NCBI GenBank assembly: GCA_947469815.1
Contig: CANIRI010000048.1
Span: 1-10,775 of the forward strand
DNA: 10,775 nucleotides
Direction of reading: 5' to 3'
Origin: Comamonadaceae bacterium
Lineage (GTDB): Bacteria; Pseudomonadota; Gammaproteobacteria; Burkholderiales; Burkholderiaceae_C
Shown: one piece after another, positions 1-6,666 of the stretch
Layout: each line of letters opens with the position of its first letter
Position numbering within the stretch: position 1 is the stretch's first letter
The notes under the pieces: generated by a model
Seen by the model: the letters and a program-made list of their open reading frames with translations, nothing else
What the model was told of the DNA's origin: nothing
The model's database searches: none
Position numbers and translations under genes: made by a program

Positions 1-576
1 ACCAACGCCTACATCGCCATGAAGAGTGCGCCCGATCTGCCCCGCAGCAACTTCACCGCCATGCTCCGCCTGGACCACAACCGCGCCCTGAGCCAACTGG
101 CCGCGAAGACCGGCGAGCCTGTCGCGGCCATTCAGAAAATGGCGGTCTGGGGCAACCATTCGCCCACCATGTACGCCGATTACCGCTTCGCCACCATCGA
201 TGGGGCCTCGGTGAAAGACATGATCAATGACCACGACTGGAACGCCAATACCTTTTTGCCCACCGTGGGCAAGCGCGGCGCGGCCATCATTGCCGCACGC
301 GGTGTGTCGTCGGCGGCTTCGGCGGCCAACGCGGCGATTGACCACATGCGCGACTGGGCTTTGGGAACCGGCGGACGCTGGGTCACCATGGGCATTCCAT
401 CGGACGGGCATTACGGCATTCCCAAGGACGTGATGTTCGGCTTTCCGGTCACCTGCGAGGCTGGCACCTACCGCATGGTGGAAGGTCTGCCCGTCGATGC
501 ATTCAGCCAGCAATGTATAGACAAAACGCTCAAGGAGCTGCTCGACGAGCAGGCTGGCGTAGCCCATTTGGTGTGA
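1..576 (+). CDS. mdh: Malate dehydrogenase, C-terminal part (5' end outside window)
   Basis: NAD-dependent malate dehydrogenase interconverts malate and oxaloacetate in the cytoplasmic TCA cycle. The frame is open from base 1, so 191 residues of a protein usually about 327-329 long in this family are present and the NAD-binding Rossmann half is missing. Visible active-site residues, numbered from base 1, are D25 and R28 in RLDHNRA (catalytic Asp and substrate-binding Arg) and H53 in VWGNHSP (catalytic His). Their spacing matches the LDxxR...H arrangement of the LDH/MDH superfamily. The segment [20 protein letters not shown] is typical of the cytoplasmic-type MDH found in Burkholderiales. The gene ends in TGA at 574-576 and is followed in the same direction by acnB after 135 bases, a grouping of two TCA enzymes. 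The family call is secure; the start and promoter cannot be seen. Confidence 0.96.
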   Translation, partial: TNAYIAMKSAPDLPRSNFTAMLRLDHNRALSQLAAKTGEPVAAIQKMAVWGNHSPTMYADYRFATIDGASVKDMINDHDWNANTFLPTVGKRGAAIIAARGVSSAASAANAAIDHMRDWALGTGGRWVTMGIPSDGHYGIPKDVMFGFPVTCEAGTYRMVEGLPVDAFSQQCIDKTLKELLDEQAGVAHLV

Positions 577-637
577 GTTTTCCGCAGCGCCCTGTGCATG
601 TTGCATCTCCGCCAGGTATTGCACGGCGCGCCAGAGC

Positions 638-678
638 GCATGCGCAAAAGCTTGGCCAATTGAAACGTTTTGCGCTGC
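638..678 (+). promoter_or_regulatory. Long hairpin in the mdh-acnB spacer (acnB leader)
   Basis: The 135-base gap between mdh and acnB contains an exact 8-base inverted repeat, GCGCAAAA (642-649) against TTTTGCGC (668-675). It extends outward by three more pairs (638-640 with 676-678) across one bulged T at 641. The loop of 18 bases holds the palindrome TTGGCCAA (652-659). The left arm overlaps another palindrome, GCGCATGCGC (636-645). The hairpin ends 19 bases before the acnB Shine-Dalgarno. The T bases lie inside the stem rather than after it, so it does not look like an intrinsic terminator. It could be an mRNA leader structure, a processing site or a DNA operator; the sequence does not decide. 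I see no convincing promoter in this spacer. Confidence 0.5.
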
Positions 679-697
679 ATGGAAACGCATTGTTATT

Positions 698-706
698 GAG
701 GAGAAA
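698..706 (+). promoter_or_regulatory. Strong Shine-Dalgarno of acnB
   Basis: GAGGAGAAA lies 8 bases upstream of the ATG at 712 (counted from the end of GAGGAG) and is a near-ideal ribosome binding site. It fixes the acnB start. It is one of only three clear binding sites in the window, in keeping with high expression of aconitase. Confidence 0.85.
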
Positions 707-711
707 TTGAG

Positions 712-3303
712 ATGTTGAAAGCCTACCGTGACCATGTTGCCGAGCGCGCCGCGCTGGGCATTCCGCCCCTGCCTTTGGATGCCAAGCAAGTCGCGGCCTT
801 AATTGAGCTGATCAAGTCGCCACCGGCTGGTGAAGCCGAATTTTTGATGGACCTGCTGACCCACCGCGTGCCGCCCGGCGTGGACGATGCGGCCAAAGTC
901 AAGGCTTCGTTTTTATCGGCTGTGGCCCATGGCGATGTCAGCGTGGCTTTGATCAGCCGGGCTAAAGCTACCGAGCTGCTGGGCACCATGGTGGGTGGCT
1001 ACAACGTCAAACCGCTGATCGATTTGCTGGACCACGCCGACGTGGCAGCGTTGGCGGCACAGGCCTTGAAAAAGACCTTACTCATGTTCGACTTTTTCCA
1101 TGATGTGGCCGTCAAAGCGCAGGCGGGCAATGCCATGGCCAAAGAGGTGATGCAGAGCTGGGCCGACGCCGAGTGGTTCACCGTGCGCCCCGAAGTGCCG
1201 CGCTGCATTCCCGTGACCGTATTCAAAGTGCCGGGCGAGACCAACACCGACGACCTGTCGCCCGCGCCCGATGCCTGGAGCCGCCCGGACATCCCCATGC
1301 ATTACCTGGCGATGCTCAAAAACACGCGCGCGGATGCCGCTTTCCGCCCCGAAGAAGACGGCAAGCGCGGGCCTATGCAGTTCATCGACGATCTGAAGAA
1401 AAAAGGCCATCTGGTAGCTTATGTCGGCGACGTGGTGGGCACGGGTTCGAGCCGCAAGTCGGCCACCAACAGCGTGATTTGGGCGACCGGTCAAGACATT
1501 CCCTTTGTGCCCAACAAGCGCTTCGGTGGGGTCACGCTGGGCGGAAAAATTGCGCCTATCTTTTTCAACACCCAGGAAGACTCCGGCGCGTTGCCGATTG
1601 AAGTGGACGTCTCCCAACTCGAAATGGGCGACGTGCTCGAAATCTATCCCTATGACGGAAAAATCACCCGTGGCGGCGTAACGGTGGTGGAGTTCAAGCT
1701 GCGCAGCGAAGTGCTGCTGGACGAGGTGCGCGCCGGGGGCCGTATCAACCTCATCATCGGGCGCAGTTTGACCGCCAAAGCGCGGGAATTTCTGGGCTTA
1801 CCTGCCTCGACTTTGTTCCGCTTGCCACAGCCGCCGGTTGCCACGAAGGCCGGTTTCACGCTGGCACAAAAAATGGTCGGGCGCGCGGTCGGCCTGCCAG
1901 AAGGCCAGGGCGTGCGCCCCGGCACGTATTGCGAGCCGCGCATGACCACGGTGGGCTCCCAGGACACCACCGGTCCGATGACGCGTGACGAGCTCAAAGA
2001 CCTGGCTTGCCTGGGCTTCAGCGCCGATCTGGTGATGCAGTCTTTCTGTCACACCGCAGCCTACCCCAAAGCCGTGGACGTGAAGATGCACCACGAGCTA
2101 CCGGCCTTTATGTCCAACCGCGGTGGCGTCGCTTTGCGCCCGGGTGACGGCGTGATCCATTCCTGGCTGAACCGCCTGCTGCTGCCCGACACCGTGGGTA
2201 CAGGCGGCGACAGCCACACCCGTTTCCCCATTGGTATCAGCTTCCCTGCAGGCTCGGGTCTGGTGGCTTTTGGCGCGGCCACCGGCGTGATGCCGCTGGA
2301 TATGCCCGAGTCGGTGCTGGTGCGCTTCAAAGGCAGCATGCAACCTGGCGTGACCTTGCGTGATCTGGTCCACGCGATTCCGCTGTATGCGATCAAGGCG
2401 GGTCTACTCACTGTTGCCAAGGCTGGCAAGGTGAATGTTTTTTCCGGCCGTATTCTGGAAATCGAAGGCTTGCCGGACCTCAAGGTCGAGCAGGCCTTTG
2501 AGCTGTCGGATGCATCGGCCGAGCGTTCTGCTGCGGGCTGCACCATCAAGCTCAACCCGGCGCCGGTCCAGGAGTACCTGACCAGCAACATCGTGCTCAT
2601 GAAAAACATGATTGCCCAAGGCTATGCGGACGCCCGCACGCTGCAGCGCCGTATTGACAAAGTGCAGGCCTGGCTGGACCAGCCGTCCTTGTTGGATGCC
2701 GATAAAGACGCCGAATACGCCGCCGTGATTGAGATCGATCTGGCCGACATCAAGGAGCCGATTCTGTGCTGCCCCAATGACCCGGATGACGCCAAATTCC
2801 TGTCGCAAGTGGCAGGCACCAAGATTGACGAAGCGTTCATTGGTTCATGCATGACCAATATCGGTCACTTCCGCGCAGCGGCGACCCTGTTGGGCGGGCA
2901 GCGCGATATTCCGGTCAAGCTTTGGGTCGCCCCGCCCACCAAAATGGACGAGAGCGAGCTGATCAAGGAAGGCCACTACGCGGCATTTGGCGCATCGGGC
3001 GCACGTACCGAAATGCCGGGCTGCAGCTTGTGCATGGGCAACCAGGCCCAGGTGCGTGAGGGTGCGACTGTGGTCTCCACCAGCACCCGCAACTTCCCCA
3101 ACCGCCTGGGCAAAAACACCCAGGTGTTTCTGGCTTCCGCCGAATTGGCTGCTATTGCCTCCAAGCTGGGCCATCTGCCCACGGTGAAGGAGTACCACGA
3201 TGCCATGGGCGTGGTGAATAAAGCCGGTGCGGCGATTTATCAGTACCTGAACTTCGACCGTATTGAAGAATACGCCGAGGCCGCAGCCGCCAGCCCCGCC
3301 TGA
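712..3303 (+). CDS. acnB: Aconitate hydratase B (bifunctional aconitase / 2-methylisocitrate dehydratase)
   Basis: AcnB isomerises citrate to isocitrate via cis-aconitate in the TCA cycle; family members also dehydrate 2-methyl-cis-aconitate-type substrates. The protein has 863 residues, the usual length (E. coli AcnB has 865). In order it has an N-terminal HEAT-like helical domain (about 1-155) peculiar to AcnB, the mobile swivel domain placed before the catalytic core (about 165-385, including GTGSSRK at 243-249), then the aconitase core. Core motifs are CHTAAYP from C446, GGDSHTRFP at 498-506, and the three 4Fe-4S ligands C713 (GSCMTNIGH) and C771/C774 (CSLC). All expected ligands are intact. 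The start at 712 follows a strong ribosome binding site. It follows mdh on the same strand and ends convergently, 14 bases from the next gene. No frameshift or truncation is seen. Confidence 0.98.
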   Translation: MLKAYRDHVAERAALGIPPLPLDAKQVAALIELIKSPPAGEAEFLMDLLTHRVPPGVDDAAKVKASFLSAVAHGDVSVALISRAKATELLGTMVGGYNVKPLIDLLDHADVAALAAQALKKTLLMFDFFHDVAVKAQAGNAMAKEVMQSWADAEWFTVRPEVPRCIPVTVFKVPGETNTDDLSPAPDAWSRPDIPMHYLAMLKNTRADAAFRPEEDGKRGPMQFIDDLKKKGHLVAYVGDVVGTGSSRKSATNSVIWATGQDIPFVPNKRFGGVTLGGKIAPIFFNTQEDSGALPIEVDVSQLEMGDVLEIYPYDGKITRGGVTVVEFKLRSEVLLDEVRAGGRINLIIGRSLTAKAREFLGLPASTLFRLPQPPVATKAGFTLAQKMVGRAVGLPEGQGVRPGTYCEPRMTTVGSQDTTGPMTRDELKDLACLGFSADLVMQSFCHTAAYPKAVDVKMHHELPAFMSNRGGVALRPGDGVIHSWLNRLLLPDTVGTGGDSHTRFPIGISFPAGSGLVAFGAATGVMPLDMPESVLVRFKGSMQPGVTLRDLVHAIPLYAIKAGLLTVAKAGKVNVFSGRILEIEGLPDLKVEQAFELSDASAERSAAGCTIKLNPAPVQEYLTSNIVLMKNMIAQGYADARTLQRRIDKVQAWLDQPSLLDADKDAEYAAVIEIDLADIKEPILCCPNDPDDAKFLSQVAGTKIDEAFIGSCMTNIGHFRAAATLLGGQRDIPVKLWVAPPTKMDESELIKEGHYAAFGASGARTEMPGCSLCMGNQAQVREGATVVSTSTRNFPNRLGKNTQVFLASAELAAIASKLGHLPTVKEYHDAMGVVNKAGAAIYQYLNFDRIEEYAEAAAASPA

Positions 3304-3310
3304 GCGGGGC
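3293..3310 (+). other. GC-rich hairpin with the acnB stop codon in its loop
   Basis: GCCCCGC (3293-3299) pairs perfectly with GCGGGGC (3304-3310), leaving a four-base loop CTGA that contains the acnB stop TGA (3301-3303). No T-run follows on either strand, so it does not qualify as a standard intrinsic terminator. It sits between the convergent ends of acnB and the minus-strand membrane-protein gene and may mark transcript ends or protect the 3' end of the acnB mRNA. Confidence 0.5.
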
Positions 3311-3317
3311 GGAAGCG

Positions 3318-3740
3318 TCAGGCGCTGAATTCGAAGACGCGTTGAAAGCTGAAGGCGATCGTGGCCAAGAGCACGCCGGTGCCGCCCAGCAACGCAGCGC
3401 CCAGCCCGAACACAGTCAGACCATTCGTCTGACCGGCGGGAGACTCCGGATCCTCCTCGGGGTTGAAGCGCGTATTCCACGCCGGCCCACTTTGAAGCCC
3501 GTACAGGATGGCGCGCAGGGCATAGGCGCTGATCGTCAGCCCCAGCAGCGGAATCAGTAACCAGCTCAGTTGGTCGTCCAAACTGATGTGGCGTGCCCGC
3601 AGAACGCCGTAGCCGCCCAGCAGTACGGGCACCAGCGTAAGCCAGCTGCCAAGGCCGTAGCGTCCGTACAGATACAGCCGGTGCAGGCCCAACGGCCCGG
3701 TCAAAAAAGTCAGCCAGACGGCCAGGGTTTTGTTTTTCAT
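3318..3740 (-). CDS. Small TM2-like membrane protein of unknown function
   Basis: This is a 140-residue predicted inner-membrane protein. The first 35 residues (KNKTLAVWLTFLTGPLGLH, then RLYLYGRYGLGSWL) resemble the TM2 fold: a hydrophobic segment, a G-x-H-R-x-Y turn, and a second hydrophobic segment at about 28-46. Further hydrophobic stretches lie at about 58-80 and 107-130. An acidic, proline-rich soluble stretch (about 88-105, with NPEEDPESPAG) separates the last two. The frame is open for another 31 codons upstream. The ATG at 3740 is chosen because it gives the TM2-like N-terminus and overlaps the stop of the upstream acetyltransferase as ATGA, a classical translational-coupling arrangement. 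No catalytic motif is visible. The function is unknown and the TM2 assignment is by pattern only. Confidence 0.8.
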   Translation of the reverse strand: MKNKTLAVWLTFLTGPLGLHRLYLYGRYGLGSWLTLVPVLLGGYGVLRARHISLDDQLSWLLIPLLGLTISAYALRAILYGLQSGPAWNTRFNPEEDPESPAGQTNGLTVFGLGAALLGGTGVLLATIAFSFQRVFEFSA

Positions 3741-4270
3741 AGGGTCGATTGTGCGGGCGGCGAGTGTTGACCGTCCCCGATGGCGCGCTGCATCAACACC
3801 ACATCCAGCCAGCGCCCGAACTTCCAGCCGCATCCCGGCAACACGCCAGCCTGGCTGAAACCGCAGCCTCGGTGCACTGCGATGGACGCTGCGTTGTCCG
3901 AGTCACCAATGACGGCAATCAGGCTGCGCACGCCGGCCAGCTCAGCCTGGCCCACCAGCTCGGTCAACAGCAAACGGCCCCAGCCGCGACCCGCGACCTG
4001 CGGGGCGAGATAAATCGAATCTTCGGCCGAAAAGCGGTAGGCCGGGCGCGGCTTGAACCAGTTGCAGTAAGTGAAGCCGCATACTTGGCCGTCGTCCTCC
4101 AGAACCAGAAATGGCAAACCTTTGCCCAGCACGTCTTCGCGGCGCGCGGCCATGTCTGCGGGGGAGGGCGGCTCGATTTCAAACGTGCCTGTTCCGGTGA
4201 GCACATGGTGCCTGTAGATGGCGGCGATTTGCGGCACATCGTCAGCGCTGCTGGGTCGGATCAGGGGCAT
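3737..4270 (-). CDS. GNAT family N-acetyltransferase (phosphinothricin acetyltransferase-like)
   Basis: This 177-residue cytoplasmic enzyme is predicted to transfer an acetyl group from acetyl-CoA to a small amine. It resembles the PAT/MnaT branch of GNAT, whose members act on phosphinothricin, methionine sulfoximine or related amino-acid analogues. Supporting segments are the N-terminal IRPSSADDVPQIAAIYRHHV, the TGTFEIEPPS strand (27-36), AYRFSAEDSIYLAP (77-90), the acetyl-CoA loop QVAGRGWG (91-98), and GDSDNAASIAVHRGCGF (122-138). The C-terminal GWKFGRWLDVVLMQR (148-162) is the typical end of this branch. The ATG at 4270 is chosen because MPLIRPS is the expected family N-terminus; a longer open frame reaches 4339 but adds unrelated sequence. 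No clear Shine-Dalgarno precedes it. Its stop overlaps the next gene by four bases. The natural substrate is not known. Confidence 0.9.
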   Translation of the reverse strand: MPLIRPSSADDVPQIAAIYRHHVLTGTGTFEIEPPSPADMAARREDVLGKGLPFLVLEDDGQVCGFTYCNWFKPRPAYRFSAEDSIYLAPQVAGRGWGRLLLTELVGQAELAGVRSLIAVIGDSDNAASIAVHRGCGFSQAGVLPGCGWKFGRWLDVVLMQRAIGDGQHSPPAQSTL

Positions 4271-4283
4271 GGAGTGAGAAAGA

Positions 4284-4289
4284 TATAAT
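4284..4289 (+). promoter_or_regulatory. Probable -10 box of the rpsP (trmD) operon promoter
   Basis: A perfect TATAAT lies 98 bases upstream of the rpsP ATG, in the gap between the divergent acetyltransferase gene and rpsP. Transcription would begin near 4296, giving a leader of about 90 bases. The matching -35 region would fall at about 4261-4266, inside the first codons of the acetyltransferase, and is a poor match to TTGACA. The call therefore rests on the -10 box and the position. Confidence 0.6.
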
Positions 4290-4375
4290 CGCAGGCTATT
4301 CTGAGTGTCGCTGGCCGGGTGGTCAGTCGCGTGTCTCAAGCTCTGAATTTTACGATTGACCCCCTTCAGTCACCC

Positions 4376-4381
4376 AAAGGA
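4376..4381 (+). promoter_or_regulatory. Shine-Dalgarno of rpsP
   Basis: AAAGGA sits six bases before the ATG at 4388. It supports this start over the longer open frame that begins near 4319. Confidence 0.75.
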
Positions 4382-4387
4382 CCCACT

Positions 4388-4648
4388 ATGGTCGTTATTC
4401 GACTTTCCCGCGGCGGCGCTAAAGCGCGCCCCTTCTTCAACATTGTCGTGGCCGACAAACGCAACCGCCGCGACGGCCGTTTCATTGAGCGCATTGGTTT
4501 TTACAACCCGATTGCGACGGTCAACGAAGAGAGTATCCGCATCGCGCATGACCGCTTGTCGTACTGGCAAGGCGTAGGCGCTCAAGCCTCGCCCACGGTG
4601 GATCGTCTGATCCGCCAGGCGGCCAAAGCCGCCACTGCCGCAGCCTGA
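4388..4648 (+). CDS. rpsP: 30S ribosomal protein S16
   Basis: S16 is a small structural and assembly protein of the 30S ribosomal subunit. The 86-residue product begins [20 protein letters not shown] and continues with [20 protein letters not shown], the hallmark sequence of the family. The ending is alanine-rich (AAKAATAAA), and the length is normal (about 80-90). It is the first gene of the conserved rpsP-rimM-trmD-rplS operon and lies behind a TATAAT box and a good Shine-Dalgarno. A GC-rich hairpin follows 11 bases after its stop. The longer upstream frame is rejected because it adds 23 residues with no family counterpart. Confidence 0.98.
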   Translation: MVVIRLSRGGAKARPFFNIVVADKRNRRDGRFIERIGFYNPIATVNEESIRIAHDRLSYWQGVGAQASPTVDRLIRQAAKAATAAA

Positions 4649-4659
4649 GCGACCGGTTT

Positions 4660-4678
4660 GGCGGGGTGTAGCTCCGCC
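4660..4678 (+). other. Hairpin in the rpsP-rimM gap
   Basis: GGCGGGG (4660-4666) can pair with GCTCCGCC-type sequence (4672-4678), giving seven pairs including one G-U and a five-base loop. Only two T bases follow, so full termination is unlikely. It lies 17 bases ahead of the rimM ATG. It could protect the upstream rpsP message, attenuate transcription, or limit ribosome access to rimM. This is inference from position. Confidence 0.5.
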
Positions 4679-4695
4679 TTCCTGGTGCCCCTGAC

Positions 4696-5259
4696 ATGCT
4701 TGCCGGACTTGAACCCGCCGAATTGCCGGCAGACGCGGTTGAAGTAGGGCGTATAGCCGACGCCTGGGGCGTCCAAGGCTGGTTCAAGGTGATTTCCCAC
4801 AGCGCCCAGCCGGAGGCGCTTTTTTCATCCAAGCGTTGGTATCTGCTGCCCACCGAGCGTGGACCTAAACCGTTCGACGGCGTCGGGTTGATGGCTATTC
4901 GTGAGGCCAAAGACCACTCCGGCACAGTAGTCGCCCGTTGCCAGGACATCGCGGACCGCGACGCAGCGCAAGCGCTCAAGGGCTCCCGGATCTTTGTTGC
5001 ACGCTCCAGTTTTCCCACGGCGGCGCCTGACGAGTTCTACTGGGTGGACTTGATTGGCTTGTCTGTGGCCAACCGCGAAGGTTTGGATTTAGGTGTGGTG
5101 CGCGACCTGGTATCGACCGGACCGCAAACGGTGCTGGTCATCGAGCACACGCAGGGCGAGGTTGTGCGCGAGATCCTGATTCCTTTTGTGTCGGTGTATG
5201 TGGACGATGTGGATATGGCGCAGCGCCTGATCCGTGTCGACTGGCAGCCCGATTACTGA
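4696..5259 (+). CDS. rimM: Ribosome maturation factor RimM
   Basis: RimM binds protein S19 in the 30S head and helps late maturation of 16S rRNA. The 187-residue product has the usual two parts. The N-terminal RimM barrel has VGRIADAWGVQGWFKV (17-32) and RDAAQALKGSRIFV (88-101). The C-terminal PRC barrel has DEFYWVDLIGLSV (112-124) and ILIPFVSVYV (160-169), ending in VDWQPDY. The start at 4696 is chosen because it leaves a normal short N-terminal extension before the conserved barrel. No Shine-Dalgarno is visible upstream, while rpsP has one. It lies 47 bases after rpsP and 51 bases before trmD in the same operon. Confidence 0.97.
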   Translation: MLAGLEPAELPADAVEVGRIADAWGVQGWFKVISHSAQPEALFSSKRWYLLPTERGPKPFDGVGLMAIREAKDHSGTVVARCQDIADRDAAQALKGSRIFVARSSFPTAAPDEFYWVDLIGLSVANREGLDLGVVRDLVSTGPQTVLVIEHTQGEVVREILIPFVSVYVDDVDMAQRLIRVDWQPDY

Positions 5260-5310
5260 TCGCATAGCCCATATACCGCCCGTACACCAGCCGTATCCCT
5301 GTCGTCCGCC

Positions 5311-6075
5311 ATGCGTTTTGACGTCATCACACTGTTTCCGGAGCTCTTTGAGCCTTTCGTTCGGGTCGGGATCACCCGCCGCGCTTTTGAGTCCGGCGCG
5401 GTCGAGCTGCATTGTTTCAACCCGCGCGACGTGGTCACCGATACCTACCGGCGCGTCGATGACCGGCCTTTTGGCGGCGGCCCGGGCATGGTTTTCATGG
5501 CCCAGCCTTTGCTGGACACACTGGCCGTCATTCGCAAGCAGCGACAAGACGATGCCCCGGTGGTGCTGTTTTCGCCTCTTGGCCCGCATTTGGACCACGC
5601 TGCCGTACAGGGCTGGTCGGACAGCACCGGCGCGATTCTGATTTGCGGCCGTTATGAGGGCCTGGACCAGCGTTTTATTGATGCCCATGTCGATCAGCAG
5701 ATCAGCCTGGGGGATTTTGTACTCTCGGGTGGCGAAGTCGCGGCCATGGCGTTAATCGACGCCATAGCCCGCTTGCAGCCGGGCGTTTTAGGCGACCAGG
5801 ACAGCCACCATTTCGACAGCTTCAACCCGGCTTTGGACGGTTTACTGGATTGCCCGCACTACACCCGGCCGGAATACTGGGAGGGCCAACCGGTCCCGCC
5901 CGTGCTGCTCTCGGGCAACCACCAGCAGATTGCGCTGTGGCGGCGTCAGCAGCGACTGCGTGCTACCGCCTTGCTGCGGCCGGATTTGCTGGCCCGTGCC
6001 CGCGCGTCTGGCGCGTTGGGGCAGCAGGACGAAGCGTTTTTGGGCACCTTGCCCGAGCCCGAGCCCGGCAATTGA
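5311..6075 (+). CDS. trmD: tRNA (guanine-N1)-methyltransferase TrmD
   Basis: TrmD methylates G37 (m1G37) next to the anticodon of a subset of tRNAs using S-adenosylmethionine, preventing +1 frameshifting; it acts as a dimer of trefoil-knot (SPOUT) proteins. The 254-residue product is normal in length (E. coli 255). Visible motifs are FDVITLFPELFEPF at the N-terminus, DDRPFGGGPGMV (50-61), and the knot and AdoMet segments ICGRYEGLDQR (111-121) and SLGDFVLSGGE (132-142). R154 and D169 match the E. coli catalytic residue numbers. CPHYTRPEYWEG (181-192) and VLLSGNHQQIALWR (198-211) lie in the tRNA-binding C-terminal part. No Shine-Dalgarno is visible before the ATG, consistent with low translation known for trmD in E. 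coli. Confidence 0.98.
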   Translation: MRFDVITLFPELFEPFVRVGITRRAFESGAVELHCFNPRDVVTDTYRRVDDRPFGGGPGMVFMAQPLLDTLAVIRKQRQDDAPVVLFSPLGPHLDHAAVQGWSDSTGAILICGRYEGLDQRFIDAHVDQQISLGDFVLSGGEVAAMALIDAIARLQPGVLGDQDSHHFDSFNPALDGLLDCPHYTRPEYWEGQPVPPVLLSGNHQQIALWRRQQRLRATALLRPDLLARARASGALGQQDEAFLGTLPEPEPGN

Positions 6076-6096
6076 GGCTGCACTTGGCGGGTTTCG

Positions 6097-6102
6097 TATA
6101 AT
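6097..6102 (+). promoter_or_regulatory. Possible internal -10 box for rplS
   Basis: A perfect TATAAT begins 22 bases after the trmD stop and 116 bases before the rplS ATG. The best -35 candidate, TTGAGG (6072-6077), overlaps the trmD stop codon and is 19 bases away, longer than ideal. If used, it would give rplS its own transcript with a leader of roughly 100 bases, in addition to read-through from the operon promoter. Confidence 0.45.
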
Positions 6103-6161
6103 TACGGGCTAACCTGATCCTCTGTCCGACCAAAGCGGCTTCCTCGTTCTGAAGAGGCTAC

Positions 6162-6184
6162 GCTTGGCATCAAGCCTGAATGCC
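6162..6184 (+). promoter_or_regulatory. Two mutually exclusive hairpins in the rplS leader
   Basis: GCTTG (6162-6166) pairs with CAAGC (6171-6175) around the loop GCAT. The overlapping segment GGCAT (6166-6170) can pair instead with ATGCC (6180-6184), with a nine-base loop. The loop of the first is the stem of the second, so only one can form at a time. The element sits 29 bases before rplS in a 137-base gap. Whether it is functional is unknown; five-base stems are short and may be chance. Confidence 0.3.
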
Positions 6185-6212
6185 GGTGCGCGCATGATCA
6201 ACGAAAGAAGCT

Positions 6213-6584
6213 ATGAACCTGATCCAAACCCTGGAGCAAGAAGAAATTGCCCGTCTTGGGAAGACCATTCCCGAATTCGCCCCCGGCGATACCGTTATCG
6301 TCAGTGTCAACGTCGTTGAAGGCACCCGCAAGCGCGTGCAGGCCTACGAAGGCGTTGTGATTGCCAAGCGCAACCGCGGCCTCAACAGCGGCTTTATTGT
6401 CCGCAAGATTTCCAGTGGCGAGGGTGTGGAGCGTACCTTCCAGACCTACAGCCCGCTGATTGCCGGTATCGAAGTAAAACGCCGTGGTGATGTGCGCCGC
6501 GCCAAGCTCTACTACCTGCGTGACCGCAGCGGCAAGTCAGCGCGTATCAAGGAAAAGCTGCCAGCCAAGAAGACCGCGGCCTGA
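6213..6584 (+). CDS. rplS: 50S ribosomal protein L19
   Basis: L19 lies at the 30S-50S interface of the ribosome. The 123-residue product shows the family pattern throughout: [20 protein letters not shown] (22-41), [19 protein letters not shown] (43-61), [19 protein letters not shown] (63-81), and a basic C-terminus with [20 protein letters not shown]. The ending KLPAKKTAA is slightly longer than in E. coli L19 (115 residues), as is common in this order. A purine-rich stretch GAAAGAAG (6203-6210) just before the ATG serves as a moderate ribosome binding site. It is the last gene of the trmD operon and is followed by a strong terminator. Confidence 0.98.
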   Translation: MNLIQTLEQEEIARLGKTIPEFAPGDTVIVSVNVVEGTRKRVQAYEGVVIAKRNRGLNSGFIVRKISSGEGVERTFQTYSPLIAGIEVKRRGDVRRAKLYYLRDRSGKSARIKEKLPAKKTAA

Positions 6585-6608
6585 TCGACCTAGACTGCGC
6601 CTTCCCGC

Positions 6609-6646
6609 AAGCCGCCTCAGACACCGTCTGCGGCGGCTTTTTCTTT
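6609..6646 (+). terminator. Rho-independent terminator of the trmD operon
   Basis: GCCGCC (6611-6616) pairs with GGCGGC (6632-6637). The inner CAGAC (6618-6622) pairs with GTCTG (6626-6630) across one T/C mismatch, around a three-base loop. The outer AA (6609-6610) can pair with the first two T bases. The stem is followed directly by TTTTTCTTT. This is a textbook intrinsic terminator, 24 bases after the rplS stop. Confidence 0.92.
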
Positions 6647-6666
6647 GGCAACCCCGTCCTAACTCC

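Noticed and set aside
660..696. TTGAAA (660-665) as the -35 of an acnB promoter.
   Set aside because: No acceptable -10 box is found at 15-19 bases; the nearest candidate, TGTTAT (691-696), is too far.
1078..1617. A 179-codon open frame on the minus strand inside acnB, plus a similar one at 2061-2609.
   Set aside because: Both are fully antisense to acnB, and long opposite-strand open frames are expected in GC-rich coding DNA. No domain or ribosome site is seen.
2845..3480. A 211-codon open frame on the minus strand overlapping the end of acnB and the TM2-like gene region.
   Set aside because: It lies antisense to the strongly conserved iron-sulfur part of acnB and crosses a gene end. Its composition is that of a GC-rich shadow frame, with no recognisable domain.
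4271..4339. Upstream extension of the acetyltransferase to 4339.
   Set aside because: The added 23 residues do not resemble the family and would run across the rpsP promoter; MPLIRPS at 4270 is the expected N-terminus.
4356..4361. TTGACC in the rpsP leader as a -35 box.
   Set aside because: No -10 box follows at a proper distance before the rpsP Shine-Dalgarno, and the TATAAT at 4284 is a better promoter candidate.
6194..6320. An ATG at 6194 in the rplS leader as a leader peptide.
   Set aside because: It is out of frame with rplS, reads about 40 codons into it, and has no ribosome site of its own.
6484..6666. Extension of the Nudix gene upstream into rplS in another frame.
   Set aside because: It would overlap rplS and run through the terminator. 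The added residues are Arg/Ser/Pro-rich and unlike the family N-terminus.
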